From Hysterangium stoloniferum (lineage: Eukaryota > Basidiomycota > Agaricomycetes > Hysterangiales > Hysterangiaceae): a stretch of DNA of 64,000 bases. Positions 1 through 11,929 of this stretch are shown piece after piece; within the stretch, counting starts at the first letter, position 1; every line of letters begins with the position of its first letter. A program made the position numbers and the translations under genes. Location of the stretch: positions 2,914,001-2,978,000 of the forward strand of contig WHVD01000001.1 of the NCBI GenBank assembly GCA_015178975.1, in the 5' to 3' direction. The notes beneath the pieces are model-generated. The model did no database searches and was not told where the DNA came from. It saw only the letters and a list, made by a program, of their open reading frames with translations.

Positions 1-2741
1 CGCACGACACCGTGTAATTTCTATAAAAAAAAACCATTAGTTCACAATTCACACCGAATGGGAAACACCAAAAAAATCAAAATAAAGATAAAAAAAGATC
101 CCCACTCACGTAAAACAACCCACAGGCATTACACAACGGCTGTCCCTCCGGATCCCTCCTCCAAAGCGGCGTATTTGTCGTATGACAATTCGTACACACC
201 GTCGGAACATCCCCACCACCACCACCACCCCCTCCTCCTCCACCATCATCCCCCGCCTTCCCCAAATCAGGCGTACTAGCCGACCGTGCCATCTTCCCGT
301 CACCTTGCGGGGAGGGTACATTCTTCTTCGTCCCCCCCAAGCCGACGCCGACCCTGATACCAACGGTGTCATCATGGTCCGGCTCCGGCGACGCAGTGTT
401 GCTCCATCCGTCGCTTGACGGGCTGGTGTGGAAAGAGGAAGCCACGCCTGGATCGGCAAGGAGCTGTGTGGGATCGACGTGTGTGTACTGTTGCTGTTGC
501 TGGCTGTGTGCCAGTGTCTGTGCGTGTGAATGAGGGTGCGAATGCGCTCCCGGGAACGACGATGGCGAGAAATGTAGCAATCCCATGATTTGGTGGTATT
601 CGAGATCAGGGACATAAGCTGATGTTGCAGGATCGAATGTGCTAGCCGGGTCGTAGGACGATGATGTCGTGGATGTGGATGACGTGCCTCCTGCTCCGAC
701 GCCTCCGCTTGCAGATGTATCCAAAAACCCCTCGAAATTTGTAAAATTGAAATTGAATGGCGCACTGGGGAATGATGCAGTCTGCTGCCGTTCCGCATCG
801 ACACCGACACCCTCCACCCCAACACCCACGCCTGGCATCACTCCAACTCCAACCCCCACACCTGCAATACCGTTAACACCCATCTCACCCTGTCCTTGCC
901 CCTTCGCTGGATCCGCTCTCAATCCCTCCTCAGCATGCGGCATCTCTGCCCTTCTCTTCCCGAGCATAACCGTACTCTCCCTCTCCCCAGGCGGCAACGG
1001 CCTTCCGTTCACCTGATGTCTTCCTCCGCCTCTTCCAATACCTTCTCGCGACACCGTATGATCAAACGACGTCTTCCGCACACGTCGTGGGAAGTTTGTC
1101 GGTGGCGGTGGAGGGGGTCCGTAAAACCCGTGCGAGGGAAGTGAGGAAGGGTGGGGGGTGGGGAAGAAATGTGATTGGCTGGCAAGGGCAAATGTGAAAT
1201 CCGGGTGGTGGTGAGAGGTGGAATGGCGGTGTTGAGGGTGGTGCTGACGGGGAATGCTGATTCCAGGACTGGTGGCGTGTTCGCTCCCGCTAATATCGTC
1301 TGCGATGGGTGCGAGGGAGGTTGGAAGCACCCACGAATCCGCAAGGATAGTCTGTTGGGCGAGGAAATCGTTTCCGTTTGTGCTACGTGCAAAAGGGGGC
1401 GGACGCGAGCGAGAGCGAGATAGGTCAATAGACATACGTGAACGAGATCGAGAGGCAGCACGCCAATCCATTAGAGAGTCATCTCTGAGTGAAGAAAAAG
1501 CGATATTAGTGTTAATCGTAAGCGAAGCACGCAACGCACTCGTCATCTTGCTTGCCACTGCCGTCATCAAAGCCCTCGACTCGTGTCTTTGTCTTTCCCT
1601 TGTCGATTCGACGACCGCGGGGAGCGGAGTCATGAGACTCGACCTTGCATACGTTGGTGGGCGCGAAGGTCGCTGTCTCTGCATCATCAGCATCAAGTTT
1701 CACGGTACGTTTACTTTCCGCCTTAACAGAAGCCTCCTCATCCTTCTTCGCAGCGTCCTCTTCCCGCTTCTTTCTCAATGCCAGGGCCATCATCCTCCAC
1801 GTTAAATTCTCCATCCGCTGGGCATGGGGTAGTCCCGCCTTTGTCCTAGCGTACATCTTCCATACTTGAGTAGCCAGGGGGTCCTCTTTCGCCAGAAGAT
1901 CCGTGTCGACCTCTTCGCTGCCCGCAGAGCTGCTGAAATCAGGACTACCGCCAGAGCGCGGGGGAGAAGGAAAGGTGACTGGGGTCAAGGATGGCTTCGC
2001 CGGTATTGATGGTGGAATAAGTCGTGTTTTAGGTGCGGACCCGTTCGCAAGGAAGAAGTCGTCGGAGAGTATGTCGGAGATGGTGGGGGACTTTGTGCCT
2101 GATACGCTTGTTGGGATGGTAGATGGAGAGTGTCGGTCATATGATGAGCCTGGACTGGGAACATATGATGTTGGGGATGCATAGGGATGACTGTTCTGGT
2201 AGGCGGGGAGGAGGGTTAGAGAAAGGTGAGCTGGATGATTCGAGATTGATGTTGAGGTGGCTGTGAGTGGAGACGAAACTGGAGTTGGCGACATCCATAG
2301 GGACGGGGGTAATGCATGACGAGAATTGGGACCAGCGGTGTCGAGATGGGGCATGTGTGATCCGTATCTGGGGATGAATGAAGATGGCGATGCAGCGTCT
2401 GTAATGGAATGGTGTTTATCTGTTGATGATCTGCGCTGGGAGAGCTGTACTGGAGGCAGGATTGATTTCAACGAGGAAGACGAGGATGGGACCTGCTGAG
2501 ACGGGACCTGGGACGATGAGGAGGACGACTGCTGCGGTTGAACCCAGCTAGACCTCTGATGGTTAGGTGCAAAAGCGCCATTGGCAGCCAAAGTGGCAAA
2601 CATTGTTGGATTAATAGGATTAGAGGCTAATGAGGACCAGTCAATGTCTGGACGAGGAGAAGCTGGAAAGTACTGATTATGATACTCGGTACTGGGTGTT
2701 GAAGAGGAAGACTCTGGCTCTGAGACCCAATGTGAGGGCAT
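1..2741 (-). CDS. areA: AreA/NIT2-like GATA zinc-finger transcription factor (3' end off window)
   Basis: Nuclear DNA-binding regulator that in fungi usually activates nitrogen-catabolite genes through GATA sites. Exons read 2741-1540, 1484-110 and 20-1, with a 55-nt intron (donor GTGCGT) and an 89-nt intron that splits the finger after CNACGLFY; the next exon resumes KLHGVVR at the left edge. Residues about 285-325 ([23 protein letters not shown]) match the DUF1752 block that is diagnostic of the AreA/NIT2 group, and a TISDILSDD motif lies upstream near residue 220. The GATA finger (C-x2-C-x17-C-x2-[11 protein letters not shown]) starts near residue 835. The rest is low complexity: Ser/Pro runs, Gln and Gly homopolymers and a Gly-Val repeat. 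The start is the first ATG of the open frame; a further 5' exon cannot be excluded. The family assignment is firm; the nitrogen role is inferred from the family. Confidence 0.5.
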
Positions 2742-5067
2742 TGCAGGTATGGGTTGGACTGTCGTTGTGGTTGTGGTTGTCCTTGACGGCGTCGAGATCG
2801 GTGGTTGCAGCTCTTCGCCGTCGACGTTGAGGGGATTGACGGATGAGCGCTAATGCTACTTTGGGTAGAATCTGCGTCTAAAGACACGGTCATTCAAGAG
2901 AGAGAATCCTGGGTATCTCAAAATATCCTACACAATCCTGAATAAACAGCCATACCGGGCCGATCACCGGTTGATATTCGTACACAATGACCCACACAAA
3001 CATAATTCATCTTCATCTTTACCATTCCCGGACCTTAACCGTCGCTCTTTCCCGATAACCGGGAAGTATATTTGATGTCAATTAAGGCACGAGTTCTCCA
3101 TGCAGACACATCCGCCAGTCACGTGGCTAGACGCGTCGCATATCAGGTAGCCATCGACTTGTCATCTCACCGTTGTTGTGAACCAACCCCCGTTGCCAAC
3201 ATTAACTGCGTTGTTGCAACCAAAACTCACGCCCAGCTCTCAGTCAGTCTTCAATAAATGGAATTTGCTACGCCGACGGATCATATTGAGATGTTTGAGA
3301 TTCGGTGAATTGTTAAAATAAGTTTTCGATTCCACGTTTCCTTCTGAGCAAGTTTCTTTACCTTTAAGGTTCACGAGAAATAAGAGAAGTCACCGAAAAT
3401 ATATATATAATGTGTACGAGGAGTTTATATTACAGTCGTACTAAGATGTTTCTTCAATGTATATCCTTATATGTACATGTACGTTTCGTGTTTACGGCGT
3501 CGGATCTACGGCTTTGTCTACAGCCTCGCACTTAGGTACGATGGTTGGGAACATGGAATATGATCGGTAAGGACTGCGATAGTCTTTAATGATTGAATGT
3601 TAATAGCCAAAAATAGATTTGATCAAACATTCGTATATGTAAAATAAGGCGAATGGTGACCGCCCCGCCGACGTTGTCAAAGGCGTCCGTTGCTGGTATG
3701 TTATATGAGCAATTACCACTCGAGCAAAATGTCAAACAACCTTCACACTGATCTATCCAGGAAATCTATGTTCCCTCAGTCATATATAGTGGTTCCCACG
3801 TTCGTCCACAAAATACGGAACATTATTGTTCTCCTCAAAGCGCGAATAATTGCACCACCTGATCGGATCTTGCGAACTCGCGGTCAAAGCGTTTTTTCAA
3901 AACATGAGCCCTCAAGTGGATCCGAACCAAAGATTCACTCACTGACACAAGGCCAGAGTGCTAAGCCTTGCACCCATTCAGGCATCCTCATGACCCCAAA
4001 CACAATCGGTCGGCATCAGTCCATGTACATCAAACGTACGTACACGCGAATTTGTGCAGATCTCAGACTAACGCTCGCACAAAGCCAGCTGGTACCTGCG
4101 GCTGCGGTTCAACGTCGGTTACTTATTGGCGCGGGGTGGTGCGTGCTCGTACGAGGTTGCTGATGGGCGAGTGCGCTTCAAAGTACCAAGTACGGTTCGC
4201 TCTAGGTTTGATTTGGGTCAAGCGTGACTATTAATAAATGAACCTAAATGGCGAATCGTAACTGCGAACAACAATGGTGGTGAAGAGGGTTGCTCGACAC
4301 CGAGCAATATAGCACTCACAACTTCTCAGCCGGTGCCAACATGACGCTCCACATCTAAAAGCAAAATCGTACCTGGCGTCACGCATCTTTAAGGGGACTA
4401 AGTGTGCTATTTATAGTTTGATTACATAACGAGTCATATAGTGGTTCAAATATAGATTCTTGTCAACATTATATCCTTGAGCAAGACACATCGCCCATGA
4501 CCAACATGAACATTCATTAATGTCGGCTCACCAGAGGTAGAGATATTGCAACAGCCTTTGACTAAACCACCCTATCTGGTGCAGTGCTTCCGCATTAATT
4601 TAATCCAAGTATACATGATCCCCAAGCCTAAAAAAATGAAAAGTTCGAATAGGAAACGCCCTCTACACGCACCTTCGATCGCATCAGTCCGTGGCAATTG
4701 TACGTATACTAGTAACCAATGCATTCCTGGTTAATCAATTTAGCTGTTCCTGCTTCTGATCTATATTTTGACCGGCCCATGTTCCGTTTGGTTCTTTTGT
4801 TTAGAGGCGCTTGAGTCAGCTCTCTCTATATTTTCCCCCAGGCATATATGCCCACGAGTCACTGCCACAATGTCAGTCTAGACACGCTCTACTTATAGAT
4901 TCACATGAGTTTTCCGCTGTCTTCTTTTGCGATTGATTTTGATTTCGGGGTGTTCCTACACCGTGGAAAACCCGGAGAAATTTGAACAGGGCATGGAGTA
5001 TAATAATAAATAATAATAATAATAATAGCAATAATAAAATAGGTCACGACGCGATGTCACGCTTGAC
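2742..5067. other. Intergenic region, no gene recognised
   Basis: About 2.3 kb between the divergent GATA-factor gene and DCC1. Open frames here are short, start mostly at non-ATG codons and show no family motif or splice-linked continuation, so I call none. It should hold both promoters and the long 5' leader usual for fungal GATA factors. Confidence 0.5.
4998..5040. repeat. AAT microsatellite
   Basis: Imperfect (AAT)n run of about 40 bp lying 30-70 bp upstream of the DCC1 start codon. Simple repeat seen directly. Confidence 0.5.
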
Positions 5068-6676
5068 ATGTCTGCATCCACGAAAACAACGAATGAGTTT
5101 CAACTGCGTTTTGCCCCGTCCGACGCGCCTCAGGGAAAGTATAAGCTTTTGGAACTACCTCAAGAGTTGTGTAAAGTTGTGGAGAGTGGGTTGGAGACAC
5201 AGTGAGTGTGGTCCTTCATCATGTAATTAGTTAGCTACTCGGCGTCGATTATCGTAATACAATGCATCATAACGAACATCATCATCTCAATGCTTGATCT
5301 TATTCTAGGTTCACAATCCGTGGCCGACCCAACGACGACGCCGTCTTATGCACCGCGTCAAGGACCTACGCTCTCCGTGCTGTTACGCTTTCAAATACCA
5401 TCGTGGTCGCGACCGCCCCTGACCCTGCCACTTCTAATGACGACGAGACGTTGGAGCTAATTGTGCAGGATCAAGTGTCGCAGATTTTGGAGTTGGTTCC
5501 TACCGTTCCAAAGTTGCATCGGTTGGACACCATTTTGAAAGGGTGTGAGTACGATGAGGGGCATGAGAGGGATGACGAAGGTGGGGGGACTGGTGATGAA
5601 ATGGAATTGGATCCGGATGAGGACCTACGAGCGGTATGTTGAACAGTTTGATTGATGGGTCTATTGGACTGACAAGTTTTATGTTTTTTTTTTTTGGTGT
5701 GCAGGGGAAACGTGCGAAATTTACAAAGGACAGTGTTCGAGGGGAGATACAGGCCAGTGATGAGGAGCTCTCTCAAGGATTTAAGCAATTCCACATTCTC
5801 GATATCGAAGGTATACACAATCTTCGAACTCCAAAATTACATTTTACTCATCCCTCACACTTTTCCCCTAGGCCACCTCCGTCCCCTCTCCCCCTCCTTC
5901 CTTACCCAAATCCTCGAAACCATCCTCACGGCTCTCGTCTCACAGGGCCTCCCCCTCCCTCCCAACCCCGTCCCAATCGACCGCCTAACGCACCACCTCG
6001 ATTTGGAGCACGAAATGCCACGGCTGGTCACAGAACAGATACTTCCGTGGTTTGGCGTTGTCAATGGAAACAATTGGGAAATGGATCCGACAGCTGCGGT
6101 GAAGCAGGTGGGGTTGGGGAGACTAATGACTTATAAGGCGAGTTTGTATTTCCGATCTCCGTTATATCTGCCCCTTCTCACACGGTGATATATTTTCTAT
6201 CCCCGCTGATTAGAACGACCCCCCGACTATCGAGCACTTTCTAGATCAATGGCGAACGGCTGTTGGCGACGTATTCGCTTCCATTGTCGATATCGCGCTT
6301 CTTGAGGTAAGCCCGAGATCCATTTCACGCAAATTCGACCCACCATGGCACTCACGTCTCACATCCATCACTTGTTGATCACCCTCGGAATTATAATTAT
6401 GAATCATAGGGAAATTATCTGCTCTCACCTGCGCCGCCTACGCAAGCGACGCACCTCGTGTATTTCCCCTCCTCCGCACTCCCCATAACAGCCACCGCGC
6501 TCTTCACGGACCTTTTCCTCACGCGACCCCGATGGCGGGCAGTCGATATTGCACCGTTCCTGGGTGCTGTGGCGGTCGATAAGAAAGAGCAAGAGAAACT
6601 TCTTATGAAATACGCGAGAACAACTACCGATGCTGCGGGTGGGGTCTGGTACACTGCGAGGGCTACGCATGTTTGA
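5068..6676 (+). CDS. DCC1: Sister chromatid cohesion protein DCC1 (Ctf18-RFC subunit)
   Basis: Subunit of the alternative clamp loader Ctf18-Dcc1-Ctf8-RFC, which loads PCNA at forks and supports cohesion and checkpoint signalling in the nucleus. Six exons: 5068-5201, 5309-5633, 5705-5810, 5872-6137, 6214-6306 and 6410-6676; every junction keeps frame. The N-terminal signature KLLELPQELCKVVESG is followed across intron 1 by FTIRGRPNDDAVLCTASRTY, the classic DCC1 beta-barrel motif. The C-terminal part (HFLDQWRTAVGD, RWRAVDIAPFLG) matches the winged-helix region that contacts polymerase epsilon. Intron 4 appears to use a GC donor (GCGAGT). The chosen ATG is the only one in the conserved frame. 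Length, about 395 aa, fits the family. An ACGCG core lies 15-20 bp upstream of the start. Confidence 0.5.
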
Positions 6677-6856
6677 GGAAGGGGTTATGTACGTGACATG
6701 TGGATACCCCTGCTCTTCCGTGATAGAGGCGGGATGTTGGGATGTCGAACACGGTGTTTGAGGAAGGGGTTATGTACGTGGCATGTGGATACCTATATCC
6801 TGCTCTTCCGTGATAGAGGCGGGATGTTGGGATGTCGAACACGGTGTTTGAGGAAG
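6671..6856. repeat. 85-90 bp tandem duplication over the DCC1 stop codon
   Basis: Two near-identical units start at 6671 and 6756, and a short third start lies at 6846. Each unit begins with the last DCC1 codons plus stop (GTTTGAGGAAGG) and runs into the 3' region. The second unit has about 5 extra bases. The coding frame is unaffected because the first copy keeps the stop. Confidence 0.5.
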
Positions 6857-7019
6857 TCGCTACCGATTAGGGGTCATGTCATTGTGTATATCTATCCCCG
6901 CGCGGCTTATCACATGCAGGAGAGTCCCACCCATACGCGTGCTTCCGTGTCGGTCCTCCTGTGTACGCGTGTACGTATTATTGTTGATAATGGGAGAATA
7001 CCAGATAGCCCCTTCGCAA

Positions 7020-7185
7020 CAAGAGCCGGTCATTCTAACCTCGACTCTTCGATCAATAAGCCAATGGGGATGTTTAAAGAAGGCATGCTAAATCATATGA
7101 ATGTTTGGGTTCGAAACGTGAATACCACAAGCTTGGAGCGAGCTCGTGCGAATGCATACATCAAGGTTGATCAGATCTAAATACT
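7020..7185. repeat. Left direct repeat flanking MLKL-like block A
   Basis: About 165 bp (AGCCGGTCATTCTAACC to CAGATCTAAATA) that recurs in the same orientation, diverged, at 9470-9640 on the other side of the MLKL-like block. Likely a duplicated insertion target or a trace of unequal exchange. Confidence 0.5.
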
Positions 7186-7199
7186 TCTTTACGCGCACG

Positions 7200-9320
7200 C
7201 TATCTTATCTGATGTCCGCTGGCTGTGCATTCACGCCTGATGATAACCAAGATCGTACAGAAATAGGCCATGTACCTCAATAGCCACCATATGTACAGCC
7301 TGTCATTAATGAGCTGGCACTTGGGCCATGTTTTGTGTGGTGCGGGGCCTGGCCCTTGGGGATCACCTCAAGTTGGGCACCATACATCCCACAGGAATTG
7401 CATAGATCACATAGATCACATAGATCAGTCCTGGTAATCACTGGTGCATCTCAGCAACCGCTACAGCCCGAGTGAGCTCTGCTTGCACACCCCATGCACG
7501 GGACACAATATAATTTAATACTTTGAGGCACCCTAAGCTGCACACACCACCGAGGAATGATCTGCAGGCAATGCACGGGTGAATCTGATATTACGTATAT
7601 TTATTCTGAAAAATCAAGGAATACACAACACACAGGATATGTATGCCAGTCATAGGCACCTGGAATAGTCCATGTCGCACCAAACTTTGAAGCTATGCTA
7701 TACAAGTACCGCTGGTCTCGATACAGAAAAAAGAAATCACGGTGACACAACGATCTCAAGTCCGGCCGATGCGGGCTGTCGATTGCTTTGGGTCATACTG
7801 TTTGACAACGAGACAGGAGGAACTTCCTTGCGGAGAATCTATATAGTATTATGGATATAGATCATTAGATGGTGCAAAAAATGGCTCTAACTGATGGCAA
7901 ACTACGGAGACGTACTTCGGCGTGCAAACTTGGCCTGTACTGTACAGCCCCAGGGAGTGCATAGGCGAGAAGGGGTATGTGTTACGGGGAACCTTTATAG
8001 CGTTATGAATACGAATAATTAGCCGATGCAAATGGCTCTAACCGATGGCAGACTATCGAGACGTACTTGAATATGCAACTTTGGCTCGTACTGGCTTTGT
8101 ACAGCCCCAGAACTATTTATATTGATTTGTATAGGCGAGAAAGGGGATGTGGTCTTGAAGTGCACATTTTGAAAATTTATTGTGAAGCCTTGCGGTACAG
8201 GATCCGGGTATGGCATGTAACCGTCTGTCTCGTCAATCAAGGATGAAGTTCCTTGTGACAAGTCATCCACGAGCTGAAATGAGAATCTTAAAAAAAGGGA
8301 CGCTGATATAAGGACAGTGGTACTACGCACTGTGTTATTGTCTGTTAAGTTTAAGTTGCTGATACGGTTTGAAAAGCCTGAATTCGAGGATCGGCCATCC
8401 ACATTTGTGGCTGAGACAATAACATCTCTCTTCATCAAAACAAAATCCCAATCAGCTTTAGCTTCCGTTGCATTTAGTGGGTAGATCCTTTGTTTACCTC
8501 GTGGAATGAATTCAAGTTCGATGCTTGCTTTCGTTCAACTTTCATCCTCGATGATTGAAATTCACTCTGACAAAGGTGAGATCAATAGCTGAAATATCAG
8601 CCAGGAAAATGTTGCGTACTGCGTGTGACTTCTTATACCCTTCTTTAGATATCAAATGTAGTTCTGCATCAATGCGATCCACGACAGCACCCTGGAGCAT
8701 AATAAATCGCTGTGTATAAATCAAAAATAAATTATCTGACCATTTTGAAAGCCATCTTTATGCGCAGCATGACCAACTCTTGATCAAGGTTGGAACTAAG
8801 CTCCCGAAGAGTCGCCTGATTGTCATACGCATGGAAATATTTTTTGTAAGTCTTGGCCCACTTAATCCGTTGTAAAGACTTCTCAATTTCATTTAATGCT
8901 CTGAGAAAAATTTGGTCGGAAACATAAACAACGAATGTGAGATGAGTAGATTACCTGATACATCCATCTATATCAGTGTCACGCTCATCGTTAGCGCCAC
9001 CTATAGTATATACTGAAGTCTCTGAGAGCCCCTTGAAGAACGGGGCTAGCTTGGTAACTCTGCGGACGAGGCGGTTGACTTCTTCAGTATTTGACTTCGT
9101 TTGCTATAAAATGGGGTATGTTTAGTAAAGTTGTGCGCGTCAATGTCGCGATATACTGTACCGTGATAGTATCAACAATCCGATCAACCATAAATATCAC
9201 GGTGAGGCCAGAAATGGGAGAGAGGGCTTGAGAGACATTTCCGAGAGTTTTCAGGACTGCCGAAACAGCGGGAAGATAACCGGCTTCGGCCAGCTTGTAA
9301 TTGGCAGAAGTTATCGTGGG
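7200..9320 (-). pseudogene. MLKL/HeLo-like N-terminal domain gene, copy A (decayed)
   Basis: Most diverged of three paralogous blocks. On the minus strand it shows the same exon order as copies B and C: an N-terminal stretch with LPAVSAVLK and a Pro-Gly turn (about 9317-9170), a helix-rich exon, an exon with a DQELVMLRIK-like heptad pattern, and tail exons at 8542-8724 and 8019-8438. The pattern resembles the fungal MLKL-type N-terminal four-helix bundle (HeLo/RPW8-like), which in fungi often precedes kinase, NTPase or repeat domains and is linked to membrane-active cell-death signalling. No effector or NTPase domain follows here. This copy looks broken. The 3' flank, 7200-7850, is shared with copy B (18085-18480), so the duplication unit was larger than the gene. 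Confidence 0.5.
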
Positions 9321-9469
9321 GGTGATGGGCAGGGGTGAGGAGACTGGGGGCTGGAGGGTCGAGAGGGGTGGGAGTTGGGGGGGGGCAACTAAGAAGACAA
9401 TTTATTCAAACAAACACGTGGCGAGGCTCATGTTGGCAACATCTGCCGTACCAGTAGGGACGAATATGT

Positions 9470-9640
9470 AATCAGCCGGTCATGTTAACCTCGACTCTCT
9501 GATTAATTGATCAATAATCCGTTGTGTTTAAAGAAGGAAGGCTACATCATATGAATCTATGGGTTCGAGACCGTTCAATCCTGCAAGTTTGGGGGTCAAT
9601 CACTAGTGCGGATGCATTTATTCATTAGATCTAGATATAC
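9470..9640. repeat. Right direct repeat flanking MLKL-like block A
   Basis: Partner of 7020-7185 in direct orientation. It shares the AACCTCGACTC core, the TTTAAAGAAGG and CATATGAAT stretches, a GGGTTCGA box and the terminal AGATCTA. Divergence is visible throughout, so the duplication is not recent. Confidence 0.5.
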
Positions 9641-9945
9641 GATTGATAAGACACTACCCTCGTCGAGCTAACGCAAGTTAACAGACAACCTGTGTCGCAG
9701 GACAACAAGCATCTCTAGAGAATCGGGAAGGAAGACTCGCCCAAATGTCCAGTATGCCCGATGAAAGATGACACGCGTACGACATCAGGAAAGTGGGAAG
9801 ATCAGTAAGTATGCCGTCCATATTGTCTAGAGCCATCTAGGAGAGCTAGCTAGCTTGGCTAGACACGGCTAGACACACTACTTTCGCGAGATCCCTATTT
9901 ACTGTGTATTTGTGTCGGAGTTTGAAACCTTGAGGTCCACCACGA

Positions 9946-11897
9946 ATGTCACCAAAACGCTCACATCCAAGCGAGGGTTCATCCACGTCATACCACAAAA
10001 GGCAGAAGTCTCTGAATATCCTTTTTGAACAGATTGTCCAGGCAGCCGACTACATACTCAACGGCATTCCTAAGATTCAACAAGCCGTCGAAACGATGTA
10101 TCCCCAGAATGCTAGTGATATTTTAGACACATTGGTCTGCTGGGGTGTTTCATGCGATAGGGCCAAAGACGCAGGGTGTAATTGGATGAGCAGAGAGCGG
10201 GCCATACTTGACATGCGCCTTCCAAACGATAGTCAGTTGTTCCTTAGAAAGTGGCGATTGCTATAACATAATCGTAGAGCGAATTTTCCAGGTGTACAAC
10301 GAACGATATGAGTCTTTTAGCCAACTTCAGAAGCTGAAGCTATCCTGCCTTCCCACACCATCCGATTTCGCCCAAAAATGGGGCCAATGTCAATCCAACC
10401 TGGACGCTCGTCTCCTATGCTTACGTCCCCCCGACGCCCGTGGTTTGCCGTTGTGCACCCTCCACGATATATTTCGTCGATATCTCCTCGCTGCTCAGAT
10501 GCCCCTTCCTGAGGCATCAGAGTCTGCCATCAAGGCCATGGAAGCAGCAGCGCAGTTATGTGCCTCAATGGGACGCTCTTTTTCCACTAAGGACTACGAC
10601 AGCAACGCAGTGCCACAGTTGCGGGATCTCCCGGAAAACGCAAGGACACTCGCGTTCGACAATTGCATTCGCAGCATCTTGGACAAATTCATAAGAGGGT
10701 ACGCCTTGAACCCAACGACCGATGTACATCACGGTACAGTCGATGGCGCTTTGTTGACAGAGGGCATCCTCATCACACTGTCAGATGAAAGCGGAGACCG
10801 GCGACGCTTACATGCAAGCGGCGCGCAGTTACGATCTTGCGGTGAAAGTTTTGCGAGACAGAGGGGCGCAGGCGTTCTTGGAACAGGGCGCACCGATGTT
10901 TCTGCTCTGCGTCATTGGTGAATGTGAATTTGTTATGGAACAATTTCCGCACTGGTACTGATCTTTCTGAATGGTGCGTAGGACCTTGGCTGTTGGTCGC
11001 AGGTGGCTTTCATGATGGCAAAAATGTCATTGTAGAACCCCTCGGAGATGTTTGCATCATGTTCGAAGACTACACCAATGGCCGACCCGAAAAGCTTGCC
11101 CGGGTGCTACATGCGTTATCCAATCACGTGGATGAACTGAAAGAGTTCGTTAGTAAACCTATATTCTGCCTCGTTTCTCATTTCAGGTTTCTAGACTAGC
11201 GATTCAGAAACGGTCTTCTCCCATTTTTCCACCCTTTACTCCTCGAATTTATACATCCTGCGTGTTGTACACCCCATCAGAAGCTCATACTCAAGGACGC
11301 CTCACCTTTGCGGACAAACTCGATTTCAAGAACTGCAATCGTTTGTTGTTTTCTGCTTCTTTATTCATCGCTATTTCAGCTGAGCCGATTCCCGTATTCG
11401 TTAAGCTCGTGTCTGGGAAATACGGGGAGGATGTCCACCATTTGTTAGCTAAGCACGACCTCGCACCAACTCTCCATGCCTATTCGCACCCCGAAGGCGC
11501 CCCGAGGGCATACGTTATGGAATATCTTCAGTCTTCGTCTTGGAAAACATTGTATGATTACTCATCACTTCCCAACGCTTCTACACCTAAAGACCTTATA
11601 AACCGTTCGATAACTAAAGTTCTTTACGTTCTCAAAAAGAACGGCAAGGTGCATGGTGACCTGCGGTCGCTCAACGTTATGGTTAATGTCTCGGAAACTG
11701 GCGAAACGATTCGCGTCGCTGGCGGCTCGGGAAAAAGTAGAGCAAACATCAAAGTGGTTGACTTCGACTGGGCAGGTGATGCTGGCAGAGTATACTACCC
11801 TGCGTTGCGGAATGCGGATATCTGTTGGCCAGGCAATCCTGCAGGGCCGATCGAGGAGGACCATGATTGTCTCTTGGTTCGTGGTGGTCTAGGCTGA
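9946..11897 (+). CDS. Agaricomycete-expanded kinase-like (APH/FunK1-type fold) protein
   Basis: Belongs to a lineage-specific basidiomycete family with a kinase-like C-terminus; no substrate is known. Probable exons: 9946-10231, 10278-about 10790, onward to 10917, then 10982-11159 and 11198-11897. The segment FLLCVIGPWLLVAGG, split by an intron, is typical of the family. The kinase-like half has a beta-3 lysine (VFVKLVSGKY), a hinge-like YVMEYL, a catalytic loop HGDLRSLNVMV with H, D and N kept, and DFDWAG in place of DFG. The frame changes near 10790, where a CAG could be the acceptor of a 60-nt intron; that reading removes family-like residues, so a real frameshift is equally possible. A 39-nt in-frame stretch at 11341-11379 looks like a very short intron. 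The 3' end is uncertain. It stands alone beside the MLKL-like block. Confidence 0.5.
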
Positions 11898-11929
11898 TAT
11901 CTGGCCAGGGTTCTCAGTCCCATGTGAGT

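Noticed and set aside
77-279. Plus-strand short frame rich in His at the left edge
   Set aside because: Antisense of the poly-Gly and GATA-finger coding region on the minus strand; no independent signal.
3690-4163. 157-codon plus-strand frame in the 5' intergenic region
   Set aside because: Composition and residues look random, with no family, splice continuity or start context; chance frame.
6698-7180. 160-codon frame downstream of DCC1
   Set aside because: It is made largely of the 85-90 bp tandem duplication read through (repeated FRDRGGMLGC), not a gene.
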